64,000 nucleotides of DNA from Stappia indica (GCF_009789575.1 NZ_CP046908.1:1116001-1180000); one strand, 5' to 3'. Positions 47,076 through 56,555 are shown, numbered from the stretch's first letter. Made by a program: numbers and translations. Notes: generated from the letters alone by a model not told the origin.

Positions 47076-50000
47076 TTACTCCGCCGCCTCCATCACAGGC
47101 GTGCCCTCGCCCTGCGGCGCGAGCTGCGCCAGCAGCGCCTCGCGCCGGACCATCGCCTTGGCGAAGTTCGCCTCCTTCACCGGACCGAAACCGCGCACCG
47201 TGTCGGCAGTGCGGGCGAGCTCGACGAGCAGGCCGTAATTCGCCGTGCCGACAAGACCGGCGATGCGCTCGGCATCGGCAAGGCAGAGGCTGGCGAAGTC
47301 CCGCTCCATGCGCCGCTCTTCGGTGCGGCCGAACGGATCGAACGCGGTGCCGCGCAGGCGCTTGGCCCTCGCCAGCAGGCGGAAGGCGGTGAAGATCCAC
47401 GGGCCGAAGGCGATCTTGCGCGGCCGCCCCGTGCGCGCGTCGAGCGTGCGGGAGATCAGCGGCGGCGCCAAGAGCACCTTGAGCTTGCGCGGACTGTCGA
47501 ACTGCGCCTCCAGCCGGGCACGGAAGTCGGGCTGCGAATAGAGCCGCGCGACCTCGTACTCGTCCTTGTAGGCCATCGCGCGGTAGAGGCCCTCGGCGAG
47601 CGTGCGCGTCAGCCGCAGGGTGCCGTTGCCGGCGCGCTCGTCGGCGGCGCGGACCTGTGCCACCGCATCGAGGAAGCGCTGCGCGTAAGCCTCGTCCTGA
47701 TAGGCGGCAAGCTCGCGACCGAGAAACGCGATCCGCGTGTCGAGATCCATCTCCGCGGCCGGATCGACGGAATTCGCCGCCGGCAGACCGGCAAGGATCT
47801 TGTCCGGTGCCGCGAACAGCACCCGGCCGGCATGGAAGGCGGCAAGGTTCTTGTCGACCGCCGCGCCGTTGAGGCGGATCGCGGTGTCGAGCGCGGTGGT
47901 CGAAAGCGGCAGGCGGCCGGCCTGATGCGCCATGCCGACCAGCATCATGTTGGCGTAGATCGCATCGCCGAACAGCGCCTCGGCGATGCGGGCGATGTCG
48001 TGACCGGCAAAGAGCGGACAGGCCTCGTCCAGCGTCTTCAGCATCCGCGCCTCGTCGAAGGAGAGCGTCTGCTTCATGACGAACTCGGCCGTCGGCGCGA
48101 CGCGCGAATTGGCAAAGCCCGCAGTGCGCTCCCGGTCGATCAGCGCCAGCTGCTCGGCATTGGTCGCCACCACCATGTCGGAGGCGAGCAGCACGTCGAG
48201 GCTGGCGGTCGGGATGCGCGGCCCCTCGATGGCCCGGTCCGCGGTGGAAAAGCGCAGATGCGAGGTCACCGGGCCGCCCTTCTGGGCAAGGCCGGTCATG
48301 TCCAGGGTCGAGGCCTGCTTGCCGTCCACATGCGCGGCCATCGCCAGCACCGCCGCCGTGGTGGTGACGCCGGCCCCGCCGATGCCGGCGATCAGCAGGT
48401 TGAGCGTCGTCTCCAGCCCCGCGACCTCCGCCTCGGGCAGCTCGGCGACGAGGGCGGCAAGGTCGAGCCCGCTCGCCTCGGCTCGGCGCAGCGAGGCCCC
48501 CTCCACCTCCACGAAGGAGGGACAGAAGCCCTTGGCGCAGGAAAAGTCCTTGTTGCAGGACGACTGGTTGATCCGCCGCTTCTCGCCGAAGGGCGTCGCC
48601 AGCGGCTCGATGGAGATGCAGTTCGACTGCACCGAACAATCGCCGCAGCCCTCGCAGACCCGCTCGTTGATGAAGAGGCGCATGTCGGGATCGGCGAAGT
48701 TGCCGCGCTTGCGGCGGCGGCGCTTTTCGGCCGCGCAGGTCTGGTCGTAGATCAGCACGGTGACGCCGGCGACCTGTTGCAGCTCCTCCTGCACGCGCAT
48801 CAGCTCGTCGCGGTGGAAGACATCGGTATCCGGCGCAAGATCGTGGCGGCCGAGATAGGCGTCCGGCTCCTCGCTGACGACGACGATGCGCTCGACGCCC
48901 TCGGCCTCCAGCTGGCGGGTGAGCTGCGGCACGGTGAGGATACCGTCGACCGGCTGGCCGCCGGTCATCGCCACCGCATCGTTGTAGAGGATCTTGTAGG
49001 TGATCGGCACCTTGGAGGCGACGGCCTGGCGGATCGCCAGGATGCCGGAGTGGAAATAGGTGCCGTCGCCCACATTGGCGAAGACGTGGCTATCGCGGGC
49101 AAAGTCCGCCTGGCCGACCCACAACACGCCCTCGCCGCCCATGGCGATCTGGCCGTCGGTGGTGCGGCCCGGGATCTCCGTCATCGCATGGCAGCCGATG
49201 CCGGGCATGGAGCGGGCGCCCTCCGGCACCACGGTGGAGGACGAGTGCGGGCAGCCGGAGCAGAAATACGGCACCCGCGCGGCGCGCTCCGCATGGCCCT
49301 GCGACCACATCACCTGCCGGTTCATCCGCTCGGCGACGGCGCGCATTTCGGCGGTGACGAAATCGGCCGGCAGGAAGGCGAGCAGCGCCGGGATGATCTC
49401 GGCAACGGCGAGTTCCAGCAGGTCGGAGAGGAAGGGATTGCCCTGCGGCGTCATCTTGCCCCAGATCGCCGGACGGGCATGGTCCGGCCAGCCATAGGCG
49501 ATCTCCTTGATCTGCGGCTCGAGGAAGGCGCGCTTGTGCTCCACGACGAGCAGCCGCTCCAGCCCGCGGGCGAAATTCGACAGGCCGATGGGCTCCAGCG
49601 GCCAGGGCATCGCCACCTTGTAGATGGCAAGGCCGATGTCGCGGGCTCGCTCCTCGGTGAGGCCGATCAGCTCGAACGCCTGGCGCAGGTCGCGATAGGC
49701 CTTGCCGGTGGCGACGATGCCGATGCGCGGGCGGCTGGCGCCGAAGGCGACGCGGTCGAGCCCGTTGGCCCGCACATAGGCGCGCGCCGCCGGAATGCGC
49801 ACATCGCGCAGCAGCCGCTCGGTCTCCAGCCGATTGCCGAGCAGCATCACCCGGTTGAGATCGTCGTGGCGGCGCGGGTCGCGGTCCTGCGGGAAGACGA
49901 AATCGAGCCGCGCCGGATCGACGGAGATGGTCGCCGAGGCGTCCATCGTGTCGGCAAGGCAGATCAGCCCGCTCCACAGCCCGCTGAAGCGCGACAGGGC

Positions 50001-50570
50001 GAAGCCGTGCAACCCGTAGTCCAGCACTTCCTGGATGTCGGACGGGTTGAGCACCGGCATCTCGACATGCTGGAAGAAGAATTCCGACTGGGCCGGCAGG
50101 ATCGAGGACTTGGCGAGGTGGTCGTCGCCGGCCAGCGCCAGCACGCCACCATTGGCCGCGGTGCCGCTGGCATTGGCCTGGCGCAGCACGTCGCCGGCCC
50201 GGTCGACGCCCGGCGCCTTGCCGTACCAGATGCCGAAGACGCCGTCGTAATCGCTGCCCTTGCCGTGATGGGCGACCTTCTGGCTGCCCCAGACGGCGGT
50301 GGCGCCGAGTTCCTCGTTGACGCCGGGCTTGAACACGATGTCGGCGGGGGCAAGATGGCGCTTCGCGCGCACCAGCTCGGTGTCGAAGCCGGCAAGCGGC
50401 GACCCGCGATAGCCGGAGATGAAACCGCCGGTCTTCAGCCCGGCCGCCCGGTCGAGCCGGCTGCGGTCGAGGGCGAGGCGAACAAGCGCCTGGATGCCGG
50501 TCAGGTAGACACGGCCGTCATTGGAGACGTATTTGTCGTCGAGGGAGACAGAGCGCATGATGGCGTTCAT
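47076..50570 (-). CDS. Indolepyruvate ferredoxin oxidoreductase, single-chain form
   Basis: A 1164-residue enzyme that oxidatively decarboxylates aryl or branched 2-oxo acids to acyl-CoA using ferredoxin. It holds the TPP domain (LKTGGFISGYRGSPLAGFD and VGDGTYFHSG), Cys clusters CSGCPHSSST, CEGCGDCSVQSNC and CAKGFCPS, and a C-terminal gamma-type pyruvate-oxidoreductase domain (GIGGAGVTTTAAVL). ATG at 50570. A divergent Lrp-type gene lies 168 bases away, so it is likely the local regulator responding to an aromatic amino acid. Confidence 0.93.
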   Translation of the reverse strand: MNAIMRSVSLDDKYVSNDGRVYLTGIQALVRLALDRSRLDRAAGLKTGGFISGYRGSPLAGFDTELVRAKRHLAPADIVFKPGVNEELGATAVWGSQKVAHHGKGSDYDGVFGIWYGKAPGVDRAGDVLRQANASGTAANGGVLALAGDDHLAKSSILPAQSEFFFQHVEMPVLNPSDIQEVLDYGLHGFALSRFSGLWSGLICLADTMDASATISVDPARLDFVFPQDRDPRRHDDLNRVMLLGNRLETERLLRDVRIPAARAYVRANGLDRVAFGASRPRIGIVATGKAYRDLRQAFELIGLTEERARDIGLAIYKVAMPWPLEPIGLSNFARGLERLLVVEHKRAFLEPQIKEIAYGWPDHARPAIWGKMTPQGNPFLSDLLELAVAEIIPALLAFLPADFVTAEMRAVAERMNRQVMWSQGHAERAARVPYFCSGCPHSSSTVVPEGARSMPGIGCHAMTEIPGRTTDGQIAMGGEGVLWVGQADFARDSHVFANVGDGTYFHSGILAIRQAVASKVPITYKILYNDAVAMTGGQPVDGILTVPQLTRQLEAEGVERIVVVSEEPDAYLGRHDLAPDTDVFHRDELMRVQEELQQVAGVTVLIYDQTCAAEKRRRRKRGNFADPDMRLFINERVCEGCGDCSVQSNCISIEPLATPFGEKRRINQSSCNKDFSCAKGFCPSFVEVEGASLRRAEASGLDLAALVAELPEAEVAGLETTLNLLIAGIGGAGVTTTAAVLAMAAHVDGKQASTLDMTGLAQKGGPVTSHLRFSTADRAIEGPRIPTASLDVLLASDMVVATNAEQLALIDRERTAGFANSRVAPTAEFVMKQTLSFDEARMLKTLDEACPLFAGHDIARIAEALFGDAIYANMMLVGMAHQAGRLPLSTTALDTAIRLNGAAVDKNLAAFHAGRVLFAAPDKILAGLPAANSVDPAAEMDLDTRIAFLGRELAAYQDEAYAQRFLDAVAQVRAADERAGNGTLRLTRTLAEGLYRAMAYKDEYEVARLYSQPDFRARLEAQFDSPRKLKVLLAPPLISRTLDARTGRPRKIAFGPWIFTAFRLLARAKRLRGTAFDPFGRTEERRMERDFASLCLADAERIAGLVGTANYGLLVELARTADTVRGFGPVKEANFAKAMVRREALLAQLAPQGEGTPVMEAAE

Positions 50571-50738
50571 GGAGACGGCCTCCTCATCCGTCTTCGAGGG
50601 TCGCGCGCGAGGGGGCGTGAAGCGCCCGCACCCCGCGCAATCTGCTGGGACCCAATATGCTCCTTCTTTGCGTGAAATTCTGTGCTATCGTGCCCGAAAC
50701 AGACCCTAAAACCGCACGGAATTTCCCCTCGACACCCC

Positions 50739-51218
50739 ATGAGCGAAAAAAACCTTCTGGATCCGTCCGATATCCGCGTGCTGCAGATCATGCAGCGGGA
50801 TGCCTCCCTCTCCATCGCCGAAATCGCCCGCGAGGCAGGCATGAGCCAGACCCCGTGCTGGCGCCGCATCAAGAAGCTCAAGGAGACCGGCGTGATCCGC
50901 CAGGTCGTCGCCGTCGTCGACCGGGAAGCGGTCGGGCTGGGCTTCGTCGCCTATGCTTTCGTCAAGCTGGCCGTGCCCAGCCGCGAGAACATGGAGACCT
51001 TCGACAAGCTGCTGCAGCGCTGGCCGGAAGTGGTGATCTGCGAGCGCATCACCGGCGCGGTCGACTACCTGATCAAGGTCGTCGCCAGCGACATCAAGGC
51101 CTATGACGACTTCCTGCGGCTGAAGCTGCTCGACAACACGCTGGTCTCCGACGTGCAGTCGCGCATCGTCGTCAGCACGGTGAAGCACACGGTGGCGCTG
51201 CCGATTCGCGAGACGTGA
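50739..51218 (+). CDS. Lrp/AsnC-family transcriptional regulator
   Basis: A 159-residue regulator with the helix-turn-helix ASLSIAEIAREAGMSQTPCW (from about residue 23) and a C-terminal RAM ligand domain (ITGAVDYLIKVVASDIKAYD). The ATG at 50739 gives the family length. It is divergent from the indolepyruvate oxidoreductase gene, the classic arrangement for local Lrp control of an amino-acid catabolic gene. The inducer is inferred to be an aromatic amino acid. Confidence 0.92.
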   Translation: MSEKNLLDPSDIRVLQIMQRDASLSIAEIAREAGMSQTPCWRRIKKLKETGVIRQVVAVVDREAVGLGFVAYAFVKLAVPSRENMETFDKLLQRWPEVVICERITGAVDYLIKVVASDIKAYDDFLRLKLLDNTLVSDVQSRIVVSTVKHTVALPIRET

Positions 51219-51360
51219 GGGACGGTGGCGGCGGCCGAGAGGATGCGAGGCTGCCACTCCTTCTCGAAGGTCATCCCGGTCGCGGGCAAGCGCGACCCGG
51301 AACCCATTGGCACCCTCGGCAAGCGTGAGGCGGGAGCGCTTCGCCACCTCCACAGCTGTC

Positions 51361-51380
51361 ATACCTGCGAAGGCAGGTAT
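51361..51380. repeat. Palindromic repeat, ATACCTGC-GAAG-GCAGGTAT
   Basis: A perfect 8-bp stem with a GAAG loop, inside GTCATACCTGCGAAGG-type context followed by ATCCAG. It resembles dispersed repeats written as TCATTCCTGCGAAAGCAGGAATCCA in many proteobacterial genomes (from memory). Confidence 0.65.
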
Positions 51381-51485
51381 CCAGTATCCGCCGGGGCGTG
51401 TGGGTTTGCGAAAGCGGCTGCCCCTCGACAAAGGGCGCTTGCGACAACGCCGAGGTCTGAGCCGAACCGTTGGGGGTTACTGGTT

Positions 51486-51513
51486 CCCGGTCTTCGGCTG
51501 CGCCGAAACCGGG
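51486..51513. repeat. Palindromic repeat, CCCGGT...ACCGGG with TTCGGC arms
   Basis: The arms CCCGGT and TTCGGC pair with GCCGAA and ACCGGG, giving 12 base pairs with one bulged C (51492) and a TGC loop. It is followed by GATGACA, as in the other unit at 51271. Likely the same repeat family. Confidence 0.6.
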
Positions 51514-51770
51514 ATGACACACGGTGTGTGGGCGCGCGTGGGCGTGTCCTCACCGCCGCTCTGGAAACTAATAGGCCCGGATCTCGCGATGCTCGTCCGG
51601 GGTGACGGCAGAGGGGATGCGAAGTCGCGCACCTCCCCCGCAGCCAATGGTCGCACCCGACTTGACCCTGCACGCGGACAGGGCAGAGTGGCGGCGCGCG
51701 GGTGCAGGCTCGCGATGCCGCAATCGGGTGCGGCGCATTCGGGAAACACCACTTCGGGAAAGGACAGACG

Positions 51771-52229
51771 ATGGGACACACTGCCGGGCCGCTGACGGGC
51801 AGCTGCCGCTGCGGGGCCACCACGATCGCGATTGCCGCCGATCCGGTGATGACCGCCGCCTGCCACTGCCGGGGCTGCCAGAAGATGAGCTCCAGCGCCT
51901 TTTCGCTGACCGCGATGGTGCCGGCCGAGGCGTTCTCCGTCACCGCCGGCGAGCCGGTGAAGGGCGGCATCCAGGGGCCGCAGCTCGACCACTATTTCTG
52001 CCCGCACTGCAAGACCTGGATGTTCACCCGCATCACCGGCTTCGAGGCGGTGGTCAACGTGCGCCCGACCATGTTCGACGACGACGAGCGCTGGTCGCGC
52101 CCGTTCATGGAGACGATGACGGCGGAAAAGCTCGCCTGGGTCGAGCTTCCGGTGGCGCGCAGTTTCGAGGGTTTCCCGCAGCCGGAGGAGTTTCCGCAGC
52201 TGATCGCCGAGTTCGCCGCGCGCGACTGA
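51771..52229 (+). CDS. GFA family protein (glutathione-dependent formaldehyde-activating-like)
   Basis: A 152-residue zinc protein of the GFA/CENP-V fold. Zinc-binding cysteines are in GSCRCGA, CHCRGCQK and CPHCKTW. Most family members are not formaldehyde-activating enzymes, and the role here is unknown. GGAAAGGACAGACG precedes the ATG at 51771. Confidence 0.88.
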   Translation: MGHTAGPLTGSCRCGATTIAIAADPVMTAACHCRGCQKMSSSAFSLTAMVPAEAFSVTAGEPVKGGIQGPQLDHYFCPHCKTWMFTRITGFEAVVNVRPTMFDDDERWSRPFMETMTAEKLAWVELPVARSFEGFPQPEEFPQLIAEFAARD

Positions 52230-52345
52230 CGGTCAGCGCTAAGGCAGGGTCCCTCCCTGGCGTCTTCCCGGACGAGGCGAAGCCGCGACCCGGGAGGACG
52301 CGGGGAGAGGTGGCGCTCCGTCGCCAGCACTGCTCACCCCCCTCT

Positions 52346-52382
52346 GTCGGCTCCGCCGACATCTCCCCCTCAAGGGGGGAGA
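52346..52382. repeat. Tandem hairpins resembling a rhizobial intergenic mosaic element
   Basis: GTCGGC/GCCGAC (52346-52360) is followed by TCTCCCCC/GGGGGAGA (52362-52382). The surrounding sequence, from about 52245, includes a CCCGG-rich palindrome. The CACCCCCCTCTGTCGG...TCTCCCC layout recalls RIME-like repeats of Rhizobiales. It lies between two convergent genes. Confidence 0.6.
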
Positions 52383-52451
52383 AGGGAGCGAGAGGTTAGC
52401 TCCTGCCTCTCTCTCGGACGTCTGGACTTGCTTCGCAAAAGCGGAGAGGCC

Positions 52452-53717
52452 TTACCCGACCAAAAAACGCGAGGGCGAATAGGGCTGCGGGTCGGCCAGC
52501 GGCAGCATGTCGGTGACGAGATCGGCCAGGAGCCGCGCCATCGCCGGGGCCAGCGAAAAGCCGTCGCGCATGTGGCCGACCGACAGCCACAGGCCCGGCA
52601 TGCCGGGCATTTCGCCGACGATGGGCAGCTGGTCCGGCACGAAGACGCGCACGCCCGCGACCGGCAGCTCCTCCACCGCCGAGCCGAGCGGCAGCAGCGC
52701 GCGGGCGGTGGCGGTCGCACGGTGCAGGGCATTGGCGCGCACCGGAAGCCCGGACAGCGCACGGGCCGTCGACATCAGCTCCGTGCCGCCGACAAGCCGC
52801 AGCCCGCGCTCCATCGGCGTCAGCGTGAAGCCGCCCTCCAGGTCGGTGACCGGCCGGGTCAGCGACACGCCGGAGACGGCGCGGAAATGGCGGTGATAGG
52901 TGCGGCAGGCGGCGAGCGGCATCGTCAGCCCGAAGCGCGCCAGCACCGGCGAGATGCCCGCGCCCAGCGCCAGCACCACGATCGGCGCGCCGACCTCGCC
53001 GCGCACGGTGCGCAGCGCATAGCCCCGGCGCGTGTCGAGAAGCGTGGCGGCATCGCCGATCTCCACCTCGCCGCCGCGCTCGCGGAACAGCCGGCCATAG
53101 GCCTTGGTAACGCCGCCGGGCGAGGAGACCGACTGGCTCTCCGGCCAGTAGATCGCCGCCTCCTCCAGCGAGCGCAGATGCGGCTCCAGCCGGACGATCT
53201 CGACCGCGTCGAGATCCGCGTAAGGCACGCCGAGAATGCGGGCGAAATGCCGGTCGACCTCGGCAAGCTCGCGCACCCGCGGCGAGCGCAGCAGCTTGAT
53301 CCAGCCGGTGCGGCGGAAGAAGCGCAGGGCGCTGGCCGCCCGCGCCAGCGCCAGATGCTCGGCCGCCGCCACCGCCTGCAGCGGGGAGAGCGCGCGCGCC
53401 GCCCGCGCCACGGCGGCCGGCTGGGCGGTGAGCCGGCATTCGCCGAAGAAACGGGCAAGATCGGGCAGCGAGCGCGAATCGATGCCGAAGCCGCGGCGCC
53501 GGGTCAGCGCGCCGGCGAGGATGCCCGGCAGGGTCAGCGGCAGGGCCGGTGCGCAGTAGGCATCGCGGCCGATCAGCCCGTCATTGCCGCGCGTTGCCTC
53601 CTCTCCCGGCGCATCCCGGTCGACGAGAAGCACGCGAAGGCCCCGCCCCTGCAGGTGCAGGGCGGCACTCGTTCCGGTGATTCCGGCGCCAAGGACGATC
53701 GCGTCGAAGCTGCGCAT
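52452..53717 (-). CDS. FAD-dependent amino-acid oxidoreductase (D-amino acid dehydrogenase-like)
   Basis: A 421-residue DAO-family flavoprotein. GAGITGTSAAL at residue 10 binds FAD, and the C-terminal GLWLSVGHMRDGFSLAP segment closes over the flavin as in DadA-like enzymes. The ATG at 53717 (MRSFDAIVL) is preferred, although a GTG at 53738 with AAGGCG upstream is possible. The substrate (D-amino acid, sarcosine or other amine) is unresolved. Confidence 0.87.
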   Translation of the reverse strand: MRSFDAIVLGAGITGTSAALHLQGRGLRVLLVDRDAPGEEATRGNDGLIGRDAYCAPALPLTLPGILAGALTRRRGFGIDSRSLPDLARFFGECRLTAQPAAVARAARALSPLQAVAAAEHLALARAASALRFFRRTGWIKLLRSPRVRELAEVDRHFARILGVPYADLDAVEIVRLEPHLRSLEEAAIYWPESQSVSSPGGVTKAYGRLFRERGGEVEIGDAATLLDTRRGYALRTVRGEVGAPIVVLALGAGISPVLARFGLTMPLAACRTYHRHFRAVSGVSLTRPVTDLEGGFTLTPMERGLRLVGGTELMSTARALSGLPVRANALHRATATARALLPLGSAVEELPVAGVRVFVPDQLPIVGEMPGMPGLWLSVGHMRDGFSLAPAMARLLADLVTDMLPLADPQPYSPSRFLVG

Positions 53718-53811
53718 ACGCTTTTCGACACCGTTCACAATCGCCTTGCAAGTGGAAGACGCTCTCCACGATACTCAAGGTCCTGAAATTGTTCCCGCCC
53801 GGCGCCGTTGC

Positions 53812-53855
53812 GGCGCCCCCGAGCCCCTCCCGGGGCGCCCCCGAGCCCTTCCCGG
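53812..53855. repeat. 22-bp tandem repeat, two copies
   Basis: GGCGCCCCCGAGCCC-C/T-TCCCGG occurs at 53812-53833 and 53834-53855 with one mismatch, in the leader of the BASS-transporter gene. It may be slippage or a small regulatory structure. Confidence 0.6.
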
Positions 53856-53867
53856 AAAGTGTCCGAC

Positions 53868-54866
53868 ATGCCGGCGCTCGCCCTGCCGCTCACCCTCCTT
53901 GCCTGGCTCGGCCGCCAGGGCACCCGCGCCGTTGCCATCAGCGCCCTGCTCGGCATGGTGCTGCCGCCGCTCTCGGCGCTGTTCCGCCCGCTGGTCGAGG
54001 AAGCGATCTTCGTGCTGCTGGTGCTGGCCTTCCTGCGGGTCGATCCGGTCGCCGTCGTCGCCCATGTCCGCCGGCCGAAACTGGTGGCCCTGTCGCTGAT
54101 ATGGATGCTGCTCGCCGTGCCGCTCACCGTGGGCGCGCTGCTGCAGGCGAGCGGGCTTGCCGCCCTGCATCCCGACATCGCGCTGGCCGCCTTCATCGTC
54201 ACCGCCGCCCCGCCGATCATGTCGGCCCCGGCCTTCATCGCGCTGATCGGCCTCGACGGAGCGCTGTCGCTGGCGCTGGTCGGCTGCGGCATGCTGCTGA
54301 CGCCGATCACAGCGCCGCTGATCGGCGGGCTGCTGCTCGGCGAGAGCCTGCCCATCGACGCGCTTGCCCTCGGCCTGCGCCTGACCGGGCTGCTCGCCGC
54401 CTCCGCCGGCATGGCGCTGCTGATTCGCCGCTTTGCCGGCAATGCCCGCGTCGTCGAGGCGAAGGAGCATATCGACGGGCTCAACGTACTGATCCTGTTC
54501 ATCTTCGCCGTGGCGGTGATGGACGGCGTCGCCGAGCGCTTCATGGCAGCGCCCCTGTTCACCCTGGCGGTGGCGGCGCTGACATTTGCCGTGGCACTGA
54601 CGCAGATGGGGGTGACGCTGCTGGTGTTCGCGCGCGTGCGCCGCGACCAGGGCTTCGTCATCGGCCACGCGGTCGGCAACCGCAACATGGGGCTCCTGGT
54701 CGCCGCGCTGGGCGGCACGCTGCCGGATCTCGCCTGGCTGTATTTCGGGCTCGGCCAGCTGCCGATCTACCTGCTGCCATGGCTCCTGAAGCCGCTGGCC
54801 AACCGCATCGCCGCCGATCAGGCGGAACGTGACCGGGATCACGGCAGCGCCGCACCCGGCGGCTAG
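53868..54866 (+). CDS. Bile acid:sodium symporter (BASS/ACR3)-like membrane protein
   Basis: A 332-residue polytopic protein with about ten helices. GHAVGNRNMGLLVAALGG fits the BASS-fold unwound-helix motif with a key Asn, and AAPPIMSAPAFIALIGLDG fits the first half. The substrate could be a bile-acid-like acid or another organic anion. The ATG at 53868 is preferred to an upstream in-frame start. Divergent from the oxidoreductase gene. Confidence 0.72.
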   Translation: MPALALPLTLLAWLGRQGTRAVAISALLGMVLPPLSALFRPLVEEAIFVLLVLAFLRVDPVAVVAHVRRPKLVALSLIWMLLAVPLTVGALLQASGLAALHPDIALAAFIVTAAPPIMSAPAFIALIGLDGALSLALVGCGMLLTPITAPLIGGLLLGESLPIDALALGLRLTGLLAASAGMALLIRRFAGNARVVEAKEHIDGLNVLILFIFAVAVMDGVAERFMAAPLFTLAVAALTFAVALTQMGVTLLVFARVRRDQGFVIGHAVGNRNMGLLVAALGGTLPDLAWLYFGLGQLPIYLLPWLLKPLANRIAADQAERDRDHGSAAPGG

Positions 54867-54908
54867 TCTGACGGGCAACGCAACCCGGATCATCAGGAAG
54901 ACCGCCCC

Positions 54909-55691
54909 TTGCCACACCGCCCGACGTCGAAAGGCACGCCTCTTGCCGCAGCCGCTCCGCTGGGGGCCGCCGCCCTCGCCCTGCTTTTGACGCTGGGCAC
55001 CACGCCGGCCTTCGCCGCCGACCATGCAAGGGTCGACGTGCTGGGCTTTTCGTCCGATGGCAGCCGCTTCGCCTTCGAGGAATACGGCACGCAGGACGGC
55101 TCGGGCTTTCCCTATTCCAACATCTACCTGTTCGACGTCGACCGGGACGCCTGGCTCGGCGGCAGCCCGTTCCGCCGGCTGGACGAGACCGGCGACGCAA
55201 CGCCCGCACAGGCGGAAGCCGACCTTGCCCGCACCCGCGCGGCCAATCGCGACGAGGCATGGGGCCTGATCTCCTCGGCCGCGATCAGCGGCCATGGCGA
55301 CACGGTGGCGCACAATCCGCCGACGCAGCGCGGCGCCGACCCGCACCTGATGATCGCAACGATGCGCGCGGAAGTGCCGGAGTTCGGGCCGCAGGTGGAG
55401 CTGCGGCTGACCGAGCACGGCGTGGAGCGGCCCGCGCGCTGCCCGGACGGCTTCGGCGAGATCAAGGGCTTCCGCCTGACGCTGACGCTGGAGGGCGAGA
55501 CGCGGGTGCTCAACGACGATGCCCGCCTGCCGCAGAGCCGGGGCTGCGCGCTCGGCTACCGGATCGACCGGCTGGTGCTGCATCACCCCGCCGATGGCGG
55601 CCCGACCGCCTTCGCGGTGCTGGTGCTGGTCGAGCAGGTCGGCTTCGAGGGGCGCGACGGGCGGTATCTGGCGATCACCGGGCGGCTGTGA
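54909..55691 (+). CDS. DUF2259 secreted protein
   Basis: A 260-residue exported protein with a signal peptide (AALALLLTLGTTPAFAADH) and the DUF2259 start VLGFSSDGSRFAFEEYG, followed by QDGSGFPYSNIYLFD. The TTG at 54909 is the start codon. Two Cys (in ARCPDGF and RGCALGY) could form a disulfide. Function is unknown; the family is periplasmic. Confidence 0.86.
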   Translation: MPHRPTSKGTPLAAAAPLGAAALALLLTLGTTPAFAADHARVDVLGFSSDGSRFAFEEYGTQDGSGFPYSNIYLFDVDRDAWLGGSPFRRLDETGDATPAQAEADLARTRAANRDEAWGLISSAAISGHGDTVAHNPPTQRGADPHLMIATMRAEVPEFGPQVELRLTEHGVERPARCPDGFGEIKGFRLTLTLEGETRVLNDDARLPQSRGCALGYRIDRLVLHHPADGGPTAFAVLVLVEQVGFEGRDGRYLAITGRL

Positions 55692-55796
55692 GACGAGAGG
55701 GAGCGCCCACCTGGATGCTTGTGGCACCGGGGAGCCTGTGATAGCGGCTTGCGCCAGATCAGCCTCCCCCAAGCTCAGCCATCGGAGCCGCCGCCC

Positions 55797-56474
55797 ATGA
55801 CCCGCCCCGTCGTCATTGCCCCGTCCATGCTCGCCTCGGACTTCTCCGCCTTCGGAAGGGAAGTGCGCGACGTGGTGGAGGCCGGCGCCGACTGGATCCA
55901 TCTCGACGTGATGGACGGGCATTTCGTGCCCAATATCAGCTTCGGCCCCGACGTCATCAAGGCGATGCGCCGGCACACGGACAAGGTGTTCGACACCCAT
56001 CTGATGATCGCCCCCTGCGATGCCTATCTGGAGGCCTTCGCCAAGGCGGGCTCCGACATCATCACCGTGCATGCCGAGGCCGGCCCGCATCTCGACCGCT
56101 CGCTGCAGGCGATCCGCGCGCTCGGCAAGAAGGCCGGCGTCTCGCTGAACCCGGCAACGCCGGAAAGCGTCATCGAATACGTGCTCGACCGCCTCGACCT
56201 GGTGCTGGTGATGAGCGTCAATCCGGGCTTCGGCGGCCAGTCCTTCATCCCGGCGATGGTCGACAAGGTCGCCCGCATCAAGGCGATGATCGGCGACCGG
56301 CCGATCGACATCGAGGTCGACGGCGGCGTGACCGCGCAGACCGCGCCGCTGGTCGCCAAGGCCGGCGCCAACGTGCTGGTCGCCGGCTCGGCGGTGTTCA
56401 AGGGTGAGGGCGTTGCCGGCTACCGCGCCAATATCGAGGCGATCCGCAAGGCCGCCGACGCCGCCGCGGCTTGA
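55797..56474 (+). CDS. rpe: Ribulose-phosphate 3-epimerase
   Basis: Interconverts ribulose-5-phosphate and xylulose-5-phosphate in the pentose phosphate or Calvin cycle. The 225-residue TIM barrel has [10 protein letters not shown] at its start, [17 protein letters not shown] with the metal-binding His and Asp, [14 protein letters not shown] and IEVDGGV. ATG at 55797. Confidence 0.95.
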   Translation: MTRPVVIAPSMLASDFSAFGREVRDVVEAGADWIHLDVMDGHFVPNISFGPDVIKAMRRHTDKVFDTHLMIAPCDAYLEAFAKAGSDIITVHAEAGPHLDRSLQAIRALGKKAGVSLNPATPESVIEYVLDRLDLVLVMSVNPGFGGQSFIPAMVDKVARIKAMIGDRPIDIEVDGGVTAQTAPLVAKAGANVLVAGSAVFKGEGVAGYRANIEAIRKAADAAAA

Positions 56475-56511
56475 CCGGCTGCGCGGCGCGGCCGACAGTC
56501 GGCGTTTGAAT

Positions 56512-56555
56512 CTGAAGTTCGCACAGAGCGTGCTGACAAGTGTGACGAACTTCAG
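56512..56555. repeat. Hairpin containing CTGAAGTTCG/CGAACTTCAG
   Basis: CTGAAGTTCG and CGAACTTCAG are exact complements around a 24-base loop, whose ends CACA and TGTG also pair after a bulge. The minus-strand sequence CTGAAGTTCGTCACA recurs at 59999-60013. Confidence 0.65.

Larger units (their letters stand above)
51219..51770. other. Repeat-rich intergenic region
   Basis: About 550 bases without a real gene; open frames are low-quality shadows. It contains at least three palindromic units: 51271-51303 (arms near CCCGGTCGCG and CGCGACCCGG), 51361-51380 and 51486-51513. Several carry GGGATGAC or TCATCCCGG edges, a style common in dispersed intergenic repeats of alphaproteobacteria. Confidence 0.6.

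Noticed and set aside
45490-48639. Very long minus-strand open frame over the flavin reductase, P1 peptidase and oxidoreductase genes
   Set aside because: Arg- and Gly-rich low-complexity translation with no domain; most of it lies on the opposite strand of two convincing genes. High GC creates such frames.
47832-50675. 947-residue plus-strand frame over the indolepyruvate oxidoreductase
   Set aside because: Antisense shadow; the minus strand has the three Cys clusters and TPP motifs.
53775-56090. 771-residue minus-strand frame over the BASS transporter and DUF2259 genes
   Set aside because: Shadow; both plus-strand genes have coherent membrane or signal features.
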